Origin: Fimbriimonadaceae bacterium
GTDB taxonomy: Bacteria > Armatimonadota > Fimbriimonadia > Fimbriimonadales > Fimbriimonadaceae
Reading direction: 5' to 3'
NCBI GenBank assembly: GCA_025934835.1
Contig: JAICWL010000007.1
Location: 1-60,838, forward strand
DNA length: 60,838 bases
Position numbers and translations under genes: made by a program
Shown here: positions 9,008 to 17,605 of the stretch, piece by piece
How the letters are laid out: every line of letters begins with the position of its first letter
Position numbering within the stretch: position 1 is the stretch's first letter
Notes under the pieces: generated by a model
The model's input: only the letters and a program-made list of their open reading frames with translations
Databases searched by the model: none
What the model was told of the DNA's origin: nothing

Positions 9008-9727
9008 TCAGACTTGCATCGCTGCCTGGAGCGCCGCGAGATCGCGAATCGTAATGACGTGGTGCTCCGTCGACACTATTCCGGCCTTCTGCCATTTGCT
9101 GAGCACGCGAATAGCCGTCTCGGTCGTAGTGCCGGACATTTCGGCAAGGTCCTGGCGGGTCAGAGGCACCTCGAGGCGGACCCCCGTTGCAGTATCTTCG
9201 CCGTAGCTGTCCGAAAGAATGAACAGCACGGCCGCGAGCCGCTCTTCGACCCGACCGGAGGACAGCCGCGACATCATGTCGTGCGCTCTGCGGAGCCTCG
9301 GCCCGATCATGCGCACGACTTGATCCTTGAGGCTCGAGCTGTGCGCATACGCCTCGCGCATCGCGTCCGCTGAGCTTTTGAGATACCAAACGTCTGTCGA
9401 AGCAAGCGCGCTCAGGGGGTAGGGACGGCTCTCGATGACCGCAAGCAGCCCAAAGCACTGCCCGGGTCCGAGAAGCTCCATGACCATCTCGGCCCCGCTG
9501 GGCGCGGTTCGCGTCATCTTCACAAAGCCCGAGTTCACGACCCCGCAAAACAGCGCCGGGCTTTGGGCCAGCCATATGACCTCTCCCTTGCGGGCCAAGA
9601 CCATCGTGGAAGCTTGCACCAAGTTGTTGAGACTCTCGGCGTCCAGCCCCGCGAGCATCTCGCAGCGAGCTGCGGCCGCTTGTTTGCTTGGCCGGTCGGA
9701 GCCTCCGGAAGCGGGCGCGTTCGGCAC
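9008..9727 (-). CDS. Crp/Fnr family transcriptional regulator
   Basis: DNA-binding regulator with an N-terminal cyclic-nucleotide-binding-like beta-barrel (from LAGLDAESLNNLV to SALASTDVWYL), a dimerisation helix, and a C-terminal winged helix-turn-helix with recognition helix TTTETAIRVLSKW. The E-x-x-x-R spacing fits contacts to a TGA half-site. It lacks the N-terminal cysteine cluster of oxygen-sensing Fnr, so a different signal such as NO or heme is possible (inference). The start is uncertain: the frame is open to a TTG at 9817, five bases from the divergent helicase gene; GTG 9727 and ATG 9658 are alternatives. It probably controls the nnrS operon through the site at 8626. Confidence 0.9.
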   Translation of the reverse strand: MPNAPASGGSDRPSKQAAAARCEMLAGLDAESLNNLVQASTMVLARKGEVIWLAQSPALFCGVVNSGFVKMTRTAPSGAEMVMELLGPGQCFGLLAVIESRPYPLSALASTDVWYLKSSADAMREAYAHSSSLKDQVVRMIGPRLRRAHDMMSRLSSGRVEERLAAVLFILSDSYGEDTATGVRLEVPLTRQDLAEMSGTTTETAIRVLSKWQKAGIVSTEHHVITIRDLAALQAAMQV

Positions 9728-9822
9728 GGCCAAGGGTACCTGGGGGCGACTCGACCCGCCACGACGGCCGGGCGCTGTATGGCCCCGGGCGGGGAACGCC
9801 GTTGGGAGTTTGTACAATACGA

Positions 9823-12800
9823 ATGATGTCCGCCGCCTCGACTGGCTCTGAGTCTGTCCGAACGCAAATTGAGGCGCTTCGAGCCAAGCTGCTCGATCTT
9901 TCCCTTCGCAACCGGATGCTCAACTACCGGCCATCGAAGCGGATCGGGATCACGGTACTGAACGAGAGCAGCGCAGAGCTGCTCAAGCTGCTGGTCGTCG
10001 AGGGCAAGAAGATGTCGTTCGTGGGGCTGCCCGACCCCGTTCGAAGGGCGCGAGACGGGGCGGTTTCCGCACCGGACGACGACGTGGCGATGGAACAGTT
10101 CCGCCGCGATGCCCAGGATGAGCTGGACGCTTACATCAAGAACCCCTCGCTGCCGATCGACGTGCTGGACACGAAGCTGAACACCGACGACCGGGAATCG
10201 GTTCTCCAGGCGAAGCTGAGGATGATCGCCAGAGAGGCGACGACTGCGCGCGAGGAGCTGGGCATCAACACGTTGTTCCTGACTCTGGGCACGGTCGAGT
10301 GGAGCGAAACGGACGAGCGCTCGTACCGGGCGCCTCTGGTGTTCATCCCCGTAGTCCTCGAAAAGCAGGGCAACGGCTCGATGAGGCTGATTCACGACGG
10401 AAGCGACGTCGGTTCGAATCTGCCGCTGCGGGCGAAGTTCGCTGAATTCAATTTGAAGCTGCCCGACTTGGAAGACGACAAGCCGATCTCCGAGTACTTC
10501 TCGGAGATCGAGTCGACGATTCGGGACAGGGCTTCTTGGATCGTCCATCGCGACGAAATATGCCTGGGGTTCTTCAATTACGAGAAGTACGCCATGTACG
10601 TCGACCTGGGAGGAGACGCCTGGCCGGCCGAGCGCAAGCCCTGGCTCCATGCCGACTTGGTGTCCATGCTCGGCGGGGGCTACGGCACACCGGATTCGCC
10701 GATCGGCGACAGCACTCAGCTCGACTCTGTGCGCCCGGTGGATAAAGCGCGCGAGGTTTACGATGCCGACAGCTCGCAGCTCATCGCGATGATCCGTGCG
10801 TCGGCTGGGCTGTCGATCGTGGTCGAGGGACCGCCGGGCACCGGCAAGTCGCAGACGATCACGAACATCATCGCCGAGGCAGTAGCAGCCGGAAAGCGCG
10901 TCCTGTTCGTTTCCGCAAAGCGCGCCGCCCTCGACGTGGTGAAACGGAACCTCGAGCGCGCTGACCTGGGAGCAATGTGCCTCGACCTACACGACAAGCT
11001 AACCAACCGGAAAGCGTTCTATAGCGAGCTCAAGAGAACCGTCGGCACCTCGCTCGCGCTCAAGCCGGAAGATCAGCGAATCGCAAGGTTGACGGAGATT
11101 CGCGATCGATTGAATGCGCACAGCGAGGCGGTCAACGCCGAGCTGCCGGCTTATGGCACGTCGCCCTTTCAGGCGATGTCGATTTTGGCTGCTTTGCCTA
11201 AGGAGGAACCGGAAGATCGCGCCGGCCGCATCCCCTTCGAATCGCTTTGCAATTGGAAGTCGACGGATCTTCAAGCCGGGCTTCCGATAGTAGAGGCGCT
11301 TCAGACCAGGCTTCGCGCGGCGGGGGTGCCCGTCGAGCATCCGTTCTACGGCGCGGGCATCGATTACGTCGATCCGGGCATGAAGCTGGACCTCCGAGAG
11401 GGTTTAGCGTCGGCGACCGATCGGCTCGAAGCGGCTTTGACTGCTATGGCCACCGCCGCGGAAGCGCTCAAGGTCCAAGTGCCTCTAACCCCCGCGAACC
11501 TCGCCGTGCTGAGGGTGTGCGTGGAGATGGCGCTCGCCGCTCCCGCGCTGGACGGCGTCGCCTGCCGCGTGGCCACTTGGAAAGAGCAAGAGAGAATGGT
11601 CCGCGAGGTTATCGCGAGCCTGCAAGTCCTCGCGGAGATCCGGGCGGCCCGCGTGAACGAAGTGCGTCCGGAGGTTTGGCAGGCCGACCTTCGCGCGATC
11701 GCGGAAGCGTACGATCGATATAGCGGCGCCTGGTACAAGCCGCTCGTCGGGGCCTACCGAGGCGCACGGCGAGAGCTTGCCGAGTATCTCGGCCCCGGGG
11801 CGCCTTCGGAACCCGGAGAGCTGCGTCGGCTCGTCCGCGACGTGCGCCGGGCACAAGCCGAAGAGGCTCTCATCGATTCGCGGCATGACGCCATGCGTCG
11901 ACTTATGGGAGTGCAATGGGAGGGCCGAGAGACGGATGCGGGGGTCTTGGAGCGAGTCCTCGCCTGGATTCTCGATTTGGACGCCAAAGTGAGCCAGGGG
12001 CAGATCCCGGCCGGGTTGCTCTCGTTCTTCGAGGGCGCCCACGACGACGAGCAAGTCAAAGCTCTCACCGAGGCCGCGAGCGAGCGGGTCCGGCAAGCCA
12101 TGGACGCGTACGTTACGGTCGCGGGTCTGCTGAAGATCGACCCGTCGCGTGCAACGGACACGGAGCTGGGCCAGCTTCTGGATCGCGTGCGAGCCTGGAA
12201 CGAAAGTCTGGACCGACTGCCGGAATACATCTCGCTGAACGAATCGCGTCGGCACGTGGCGGAGCTCGGGCTCGAATGCTTGCTCGAAGTGGCCGACCGC
12301 TGGCCCCTAGCTTCGGAGCGATTGCGGGACTCGCTCGTGCGCAGCTACTACCAGGGGGTCGTTCGCGAGGCGATGACTTCGAGGCCGGAGCTTAAAGCGT
12401 TCGAGCGGGAAGGGCACGAGGCACTTATACGCGACTTTCAATCGCTGGACGACTTCAAGCTCAAGTACAACCGCGCGCAAGTACGCCTGGCGCACCAAAG
12501 GCAGCTTCCCACGTTCGACAAGGCGATGGGCAACCTGCTTCAGCTTCGGCTGCAATGCGAGCTGCAGCGCAGCCACAAGCCGATCCGGTGGATCATGTCG
12601 CGAGCCGGTGAAGCGATCCAGCGCATCAAGCCGGTGTTCATGATGAGTCCGCTCTCGGTGGCGATCCACCTCCCGCCCGATCTGCCCCCGTTCGATATGG
12701 TGATCTTCGACGAGGCGTCTCAGATACGGCCAGAGGATGCGATTTGCTCGATCGTGCGCGCCAAGCAGAGCATCGTGGTCGGCGACACGCGGCAGATGCC

Positions 12801-14568
12801 GCCGACAAGCTTTTTCGACCGGCTGGTCGGCGACGACGAGCCGGAGGAGATCACCGGGGAAGGGGAACTCGGCGCGGAGGCGCACAAGCTGGAAAGCGTG
12901 CTGAGCCTGATGAGCGCGGTCGCGATGGGCCACGCCCGACGGCCGGATCTCCGCTGGCACTATCGGAGCGTTCATCCATCGCTGATCCAGCCGTCGAACG
13001 AGATGTTCTATGAGAACCGGCTGATCGTATTTCCGAGCCCCGGCTCCCAAATCGACGCTGAGCGCGTCGGGGTCGTATTCCACCACCATCCCGAGACTGT
13101 CTACGAGCCTGGCGATCGGAAGCGGGTCAATCGCCTCGAGGCGGCGATCGTGGCGGACAAGGTTCTGGAACAGGTCAAGACCGAGCCGGAGATGAGCCTG
13201 CTCGTCGCCACCATGAACAAGCCGCAGGCGGACCTGATCTACGCCGAGGTGCAGAAGCGAGAGCGCTTGGAGCCGGGCCCGTTCCAAGAGCATGCGAAGC
13301 TTCACCCGCATGAGCCGCTCGAGGTGAAGAACCTCGAGAACGTTCAGGGCGACGAGCGCGACCTGATCCTGATCAGCATCACATATGGCCGCGACGAGGC
13401 CGGAGTGCTGCGGCAGAACTTCGGCCCGCTGCTGGCCGAAGGGGGAGAGCGCCGCCTCAACGTTCTGATCACCCGGGCGCGCAAGCGTTGCGAAGTGTTC
13501 AGCAACATCACCGCCGACGACATCCGGCTGGATGGGCCGCGCGCAGGCGTCCAGGCTCTCAAGCGATACCTTCACTTAGCGAAGGACGGCATCACCGACG
13601 TGCCGCTGACGACGGGCCTGAGCGAGGAGTCGCCATTTGAAGAGGAAGTTTCCGCCGCTCTGAGAGACGCCGGGCTCGATGTCGACACGCAGGTAGGAAC
13701 GGAGGGTTATCGCATCGACCTCGGCGTCGTCGATCCCGAGCATCCAGGCAGCTATATCCTAGGCATCGAGTGCGACGGTGCGACCTACCACAGCGCTCGG
13801 AGCGCTCGCGATCGTGACAAGCTCCGGCAGCGAGTGCTCGAGATCCGGGGTTGGAAGCTGCACCGAATCTGGTCTAGCGACTGGTGGCAGGATCGGGAAG
13901 GAGAAACCCGGCGGCTGCTTGCCGCGATCGAAGCGGCAACTTTGGCGAGACATCAGCCCGAGCCACCGCCGGCCATCGCGCAACCGGAGCCGGGACCGGT
14001 TATCGTCGAGCGGGCCGGCGCCCGGCGCTCCGCGCCTCCGAGGCCGTACGTCGTGGCTTCGCCAATTATCTGCGGTTCGGAATCCGAACTGGGCGCTTAT
14101 ATGCTGGCGGTCGTCGAGGCTGAGGGCCCCATCTGCAGAGAGCTGCTGCTAAGCCGACTGCTGACTGCTTCCGGGCGTGCGCGCTCGAGCGCGAACACGA
14201 GGCGTTGGCTCGAAGCCGTGATCGGGTCGAATCTTTCCGGGGTGCGCGTGAGCTCCGAGGCGCTGTACTTCGACGCAAGTCAACTTGGCGCTCCACGCGA
14301 TTGGTCGGCCCGGCCGGCCAACGAGAGGAAGGCAGAATTCGTCACTGAGCCGGAGATGGCCGCTGCGCTCCGCGAAGTCGTCGGCGAATCGTTCGGCGTT
14401 TCCGAGGAGGAGGCCTGCAAGGGCGCGTACCTCCTGCTCGGCTTTCGACGCACCACCGCGAGCGGCATGGCTCGGGCAAAGCATGTCGTCGACCGCATGC
14501 TGGCATCGAAGGTCTTCGTCCAGGGCGACGGCGGCCTAAGGCTCGGGGCCGCCTCCGGGCTCCGTTAG
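9823..14568 (+). CDS. DUF4011 / SF1 helicase / MTES_1575-type nuclease / DUF3320 protein (hhe-like)
   Basis: Large 1581-residue multidomain protein, likely a DNA helicase-nuclease. Order: DUF4011 region (about 5-250; starts with LRAKLLDLSLRNRMLNY), Walker A GPPGTGKSQT (about 335), a long helical insertion, Walker B VIFDEASQ (about 960), UvrD/AAA_12-type helicase motifs including NVQGDERDLI and RRLNVLITRARKR, then a Vsr/MTES_1575-like endonuclease (about 1270-1375) with acidic residues in YRIDLGV and GIECDG, and a C-terminal DUF3320. This architecture corresponds to the single-gene hhe candidate anti-phage system (from memory of the literature). All catalytic motifs look intact. Start ATG 9823, or the adjacent ATG 9826. 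No partner defence gene is visible. Confidence 0.9.
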   Translation: MMSAASTGSESVRTQIEALRAKLLDLSLRNRMLNYRPSKRIGITVLNESSAELLKLLVVEGKKMSFVGLPDPVRRARDGAVSAPDDDVAMEQFRRDAQDELDAYIKNPSLPIDVLDTKLNTDDRESVLQAKLRMIAREATTAREELGINTLFLTLGTVEWSETDERSYRAPLVFIPVVLEKQGNGSMRLIHDGSDVGSNLPLRAKFAEFNLKLPDLEDDKPISEYFSEIESTIRDRASWIVHRDEICLGFFNYEKYAMYVDLGGDAWPAERKPWLHADLVSMLGGGYGTPDSPIGDSTQLDSVRPVDKAREVYDADSSQLIAMIRASAGLSIVVEGPPGTGKSQTITNIIAEAVAAGKRVLFVSAKRAALDVVKRNLERADLGAMCLDLHDKLTNRKAFYSELKRTVGTSLALKPEDQRIARLTEIRDRLNAHSEAVNAELPAYGTSPFQAMSILAALPKEEPEDRAGRIPFESLCNWKSTDLQAGLPIVEALQTRLRAAGVPVEHPFYGAGIDYVDPGMKLDLREGLASATDRLEAALTAMATAAEALKVQVPLTPANLAVLRVCVEMALAAPALDGVACRVATWKEQERMVREVIASLQVLAEIRAARVNEVRPEVWQADLRAIAEAYDRYSGAWYKPLVGAYRGARRELAEYLGPGAPSEPGELRRLVRDVRRAQAEEALIDSRHDAMRRLMGVQWEGRETDAGVLERVLAWILDLDAKVSQGQIPAGLLSFFEGAHDDEQVKALTEAASERVRQAMDAYVTVAGLLKIDPSRATDTELGQLLDRVRAWNESLDRLPEYISLNESRRHVAELGLECLLEVADRWPLASERLRDSLVRSYYQGVVREAMTSRPELKAFEREGHEALIRDFQSLDDFKLKYNRAQVRLAHQRQLPTFDKAMGNLLQLRLQCELQRSHKPIRWIMSRAGEAIQRIKPVFMMSPLSVAIHLPPDLPPFDMVIFDEASQIRPEDAICSIVRAKQSIVVGDTRQMPPTSFFDRLVGDDEPEEITGEGELGAEAHKLESVLSLMSAVAMGHARRPDLRWHYRSVHPSLIQPSNEMFYENRLIVFPSPGSQIDAERVGVVFHHHPETVYEPGDRKRVNRLEAAIVADKVLEQVKTEPEMSLLVATMNKPQADLIYAEVQKRERLEPGPFQEHAKLHPHEPLEVKNLENVQGDERDLILISITYGRDEAGVLRQNFGPLLAEGGERRLNVLITRARKRCEVFSNITADDIRLDGPRAGVQALKRYLHLAKDGITDVPLTTGLSEESPFEEEVSAALRDAGLDVDTQVGTEGYRIDLGVVDPEHPGSYILGIECDGATYHSARSARDRDKLRQRVLEIRGWKLHRIWSSDWWQDREGETRRLLAAIEAATLARHQPEPPPAIAQPEPGPVIVERAGARRSAPPRPYVVASPIICGSESELGAYMLAVVEAEGPICRELLLSRLLTASGRARSSANTRRWLEAVIGSNLSGVRVSSEALYFDASQLGAPRDWSARPANERKAEFVTEPEMAAALREVVGESFGVSEEEACKGAYLLLGFRRTTASGMARAKHVVDRMLASKVFVQGDGGLRLGAASGLR

Positions 14569-15095
14569 GCGGTCGCGGGAAACAGAGTCTCGTGGTAATG
14601 CGAGTGGGCCTCGAGCAGCAGCAGTAAGTCGCTCGCGGACAAAGTGCCGAAGGGGAAATATTTGATAACCGCGGCATCCGGCGACGCTACTTGCCCCAGC
14701 ATTCCGGCGATTCCCGCCCGCACTTCGTCCCATCGCTGCTCGGCGTGTTCGAGCGATACCTGTGCGGGTGGAAGCATGCTCCTCATAGTAGGCATTCTCG
14801 ATGCCTGCGAGAGCCTCTTGACGGCTTGCCGAAATACGAAAGTTGGCTTGGGCTTCCTGCCGGCCAGCATGCTCGGCGGACATTTCGTCATGTGGCCGAG
14901 ATCGACGCCTTCGGCAAGCGCCATGTGCATGATGAGCTGGTTCGGCGAGAACGACCTAGCGCCCGGCGACTTGGCCCGCGCTGCTTCCGGAAGCGCCCTA
15001 ACGCGTTCCACGAGCTTTTTGCGGCGCTCCTCGAGCTGACCGAAGCGTGATTCGATTTCGGGACACATCATCTTCGCACCTACGTTCATATGCAA
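14565..15095 (-). CDS. DinB-like four-helix protein
   Basis: Soluble 176-residue protein resembling the DinB/YfiT superfamily: four-helix bundle character with histidines that can bind metal (LIMHMALAEGVDLGH near residues 54-68 and HSHYHETLFP at the C-terminus). DinB-fold proteins are often thiol-dependent transferases or of unknown role. Several in-frame ATGs exist near the start (15095, 15089, 15071, 15068); the longest is listed. It converges with the helicase-nuclease gene, overlapping by four bases. Confidence 0.65.
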   Translation of the reverse strand: MHMNVGAKMMCPEIESRFGQLEERRKKLVERVRALPEAARAKSPGARSFSPNQLIMHMALAEGVDLGHMTKCPPSMLAGRKPKPTFVFRQAVKRLSQASRMPTMRSMLPPAQVSLEHAEQRWDEVRAGIAGMLGQVASPDAAVIKYFPFGTLSASDLLLLLEAHSHYHETLFPATA

Positions 15096-15155
15096 TACCC
15101 GGCCGCGCTGCCGAGGTCACCAACCTGCCGCATTGTTGCATACCCGCAGAGAAGT

Positions 15156-15632
15156 CTACGGGCCGGCCGCGGCTGCCTCGAGCGTGGGGATATCGATCTT
15201 GACCATCTGCATCATGGCGGCGAAGACGCGGCCGGCTTTGGCGCGATCCTCATGCATGAGCATCTCGCTCAGCATGGTCGGAGTGATCTGCCAGCACAAG
15301 CCGTACTTGTCGCTAAGCCAGCCGCAGGCGATCTCCTTGCCGCCATCGGTGAGCATGGACCAATACCGGTCGACCTCCTCCTGAGTCTCGCAATGAACCA
15401 TAAACGAAGTCGCTTCGGTGAATTTGTACTCAGGGCCGCCGTTCAGCGCCATGAAATGCTCTCCGAACAGCTCGAACTCGACGACCAGCACCTGGCCCTC
15501 TCGCTCGGGCACGTGTCCGCCTTCGTAGCGGTTCACACTCAGTATTCGGGAGTTCGGGAAAACCGAGACGTAGAAGTTCGCAGCCTCTTCTGCCTGCGTG
15601 TCGAACCAAAGGAACGGGGAAATCTTTTGCAT
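15156..15632 (-). CDS. PhnB-like VOC superfamily protein
   Basis: A 158-residue protein of the PhnB/3-demethylubiquinone methyltransferase-like branch of the glyoxalase (VOC) fold: starts MQKISPFLWFDTQAEEAANF, with VFPNSRIL, then FMALNGGPEYKFTEATSF and a C-terminal CWQITPTMLSEML segment. Function in the cell is unknown; the family is common and poorly characterised. ATG 15632 is chosen because the family motif begins right there; the frame is open to 15671. Confidence 0.85.
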   Translation of the reverse strand: MQKISPFLWFDTQAEEAANFYVSVFPNSRILSVNRYEGGHVPEREGQVLVVEFELFGEHFMALNGGPEYKFTEATSFMVHCETQEEVDRYWSMLTDGGKEIACGWLSDKYGLCWQITPTMLSEMLMHEDRAKAGRVFAAMMQMVKIDIPTLEAAAAGP

Positions 15633-15676
15633 AGCGAATAGTAGTCGAATCGCGCGAAGGGATTTCGACACGCGAC

Positions 15677-16891
15677 TTATGGGGCGGCGGTCTCATGCGT
15701 CCGCACATGCTCCATGCGTGGGCCCATGCCGATGATTCTCGCCAATAGGCTCGACAGAATCGGGAACGTTCGAATCGCCCAGGCGAACCGGAGCATCCTG
15801 CCCGCGCGCTCGTCCGGATTCGCCGGTCTGAGAAATTGGCGGTGGATGAACACTTGGAGGCTCTGTAGAAATCGGGTGGGCCAAGCCCGGCGCTCCTGGA
15901 CTTTGCGGAGCACGTCCAGACTCACCGGCCCCTCGCGAAGCGGCTCCGCAAGGACATTGGCCGTGGCGATGGCGTCCTGAATGGCCAAGTTGATACCGAT
16001 TCCCCCGGCGGGCGACATGGCATGCGCGGCGTCGCCGATGCACAGCAGGCCCTCGCGCGCCCACTGTTTCAGACGGTCGATGCGCACAGTCAGCAGCCTT
16101 ACCTGGTCCCAATCGGTCAGGTCGTCGATGGCCGGCGTGAGAAACGGCGCCAACGCGACGATGCTCTCGCGAAACTTTGGAAGGCCGTCCGAGCGAATCT
16201 TGTCGAAGGCGCCCTTGACGATGAGGATGCCCGCCTGGAAATAGTCCGCCCGGTCGATGAGGATCAAAAAGCTTCCGCCCGCCACGTAAGCGAGCACATC
16301 GGTGGGCATGTCGGGCGTCTTCGGGATTTTCATCCAGAGCACGTCGACCGGCACACCGAAATCCTCCAGAGCCAACTCCGCCTGCTGCCGCATGGCCGAG
16401 TGACGCCCGTCGCAAGCGACGACGAGGTCGGCATCGATCTTTATTTCGCCCTCCGGTCCCTTCGCGAGCACGCCAACGACTTTGCCGTCTTCGAGAATCA
16501 GCCGAGTCGCTTCCGTATTCATGAGGAGTCGAAAACTCGGGTATTTCGCGGCCTCGCCGGTGAGAAAATCGAGGAAGTCCCATTGCGGCATCAGCGCGAT
16601 GAACTTGCAATGGGTGGGAAGCTTGTCGAAGCGCGCCACATCGAACTGGCGGCCCTCGACATTCAGCCGGAAGCGGCGGTACTCGGTATGCGGCCTGGCG
16701 AGGAACCCATCGAGGATTCCTAGCTCGTAGAGCGCCTCGAGCGTGGAGGCGTGCACGGTGTCGCCTCGGAAGTCTCGCAGGAAGTCGCCATGCTTCTCCA
16801 GAACGACGACCTCGACACCCGAGCGCGCCAATAGGTAGCCGAGCATAACTCCCGCCGGCCCTCCGCCGACCACGCAACACCGGGCGCGCAT
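15677..16891 (-). CDS. FAD-dependent monooxygenase (PHBH fold)
   Basis: Flavoprotein of 404 residues, likely an aromatic-ring or other hydroxylase. The N-terminal dinucleotide motif VGGGPAGVMLGYLLARSG binds FAD, DLVVACDGRHSAMR is the DG motif and CIGDAAHAMSPAGGIGINLAIQDA is the GD motif; all are intact. Length fits the family. The substrate cannot be predicted. It lies on the same strand as the PhnB-like gene, 44 bases upstream of it, so they may be co-transcribed. Confidence 0.9.
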   Translation of the reverse strand: MRARCCVVGGGPAGVMLGYLLARSGVEVVVLEKHGDFLRDFRGDTVHASTLEALYELGILDGFLARPHTEYRRFRLNVEGRQFDVARFDKLPTHCKFIALMPQWDFLDFLTGEAAKYPSFRLLMNTEATRLILEDGKVVGVLAKGPEGEIKIDADLVVACDGRHSAMRQQAELALEDFGVPVDVLWMKIPKTPDMPTDVLAYVAGGSFLILIDRADYFQAGILIVKGAFDKIRSDGLPKFRESIVALAPFLTPAIDDLTDWDQVRLLTVRIDRLKQWAREGLLCIGDAAHAMSPAGGIGINLAIQDAIATANVLAEPLREGPVSLDVLRKVQERRAWPTRFLQSLQVFIHRQFLRPANPDERAGRMLRFAWAIRTFPILSSLLARIIGMGPRMEHVRTHETAAP

Positions 16892-16924
16892 CGGCCTTAG
16901 CTTACTTGCGGCGAGGAGAAGCGG

Positions 16925-17491
16925 CTAATCGCCGCAGCCGCAGCCGCAGGCACAATTGTCGCAGTGACATCGCCGGCCTCGCTCAGGCGACCCTATAATC
17001 GTGGTTCCGGGTGGAGGTCCCTGCTTCTGACGGAGGTCGAGATCGAGCTCGAACGGGCCCCGGTCGACTCGGATGAGCGTCCACGGACTCGTGACCGCCT
17101 GCGTCACGAACTGGCGCTGCATGGGAGTCCATTCGGTGGCTACGATTCGCGCGACTGTCGGCGAGACGCGGATCACGTTCTGCACGGTTATCGTATATCC
17201 GCCGGAGGGCCGGGCGCCGGCATGGATCGCCACAAGCTTTTCCTTCGACCAATCGATGTCGCGCGGGGACGTCTCGGGCTTGCGGCCCATGACGTTCAGC
17301 CAGTATCGGTCCAGGTCGCCCTGGGTTTCGAGGACGACGAGCTGCTGCTTCGCGACGCGCGAGGTTATGCCAGATGCGTAGTTCCTCCAAATGACGCCGT
17401 TGTTCTGGATTGGGAACCCAAACTGCGCGAACGCGCTCTGCGCCGCGAACGCCAGCGCCGCTACTGCGATAAACAGACGGATCCTACTCAT
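16925..17491 (-). CDS. Exported PrcB_C-domain-like protein with Cys-rich tail
   Basis: A 188-residue exported protein. Signal peptide MSRIRLFIAVAALAFAAQSA, then a domain with VAIHAGARPSGGYTITV, which resembles the C-terminal domain of PrcB, a partner of a secreted protease in spirochetes. The last 14 residues carry six cysteines (CHCDNCACGCGCGD), an unusual metallothionein-like tail that might bind metal or form disulfides (inference). ATG 17491 is used; ATG 17497 is also in frame. No protease gene is adjacent. Confidence 0.65.
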   Translation of the reverse strand: MSRIRLFIAVAALAFAAQSAFAQFGFPIQNNGVIWRNYASGITSRVAKQQLVVLETQGDLDRYWLNVMGRKPETSPRDIDWSKEKLVAIHAGARPSGGYTITVQNVIRVSPTVARIVATEWTPMQRQFVTQAVTSPWTLIRVDRGPFELDLDLRQKQGPPPGTTIIGSPERGRRCHCDNCACGCGCGD

Positions 17492-17605
17492 GCACATATG
17501 CTGACGCATTTGCTCCGGCTCCGTTACAATGCTGCCGAAACCGGGAGTTCGGCAATTTTACGAGCCCGGGATGCAGGCGGCAGGAAGCGGGGATATCATG
17601 CACCC

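Noticed and set aside
9008-9727. Oxygen-sensing Fnr
   Set aside because: The N-terminal cysteine cluster needed for the 4Fe-4S sensor is absent; the cysteines present are scattered.
9688-9822. Upstream extension of the helicase-nuclease
   Set aside because: The extra 45 residues are Arg-rich and overlap the Crp/Fnr gene; the DUF4011 homology starts after ATG 9823.
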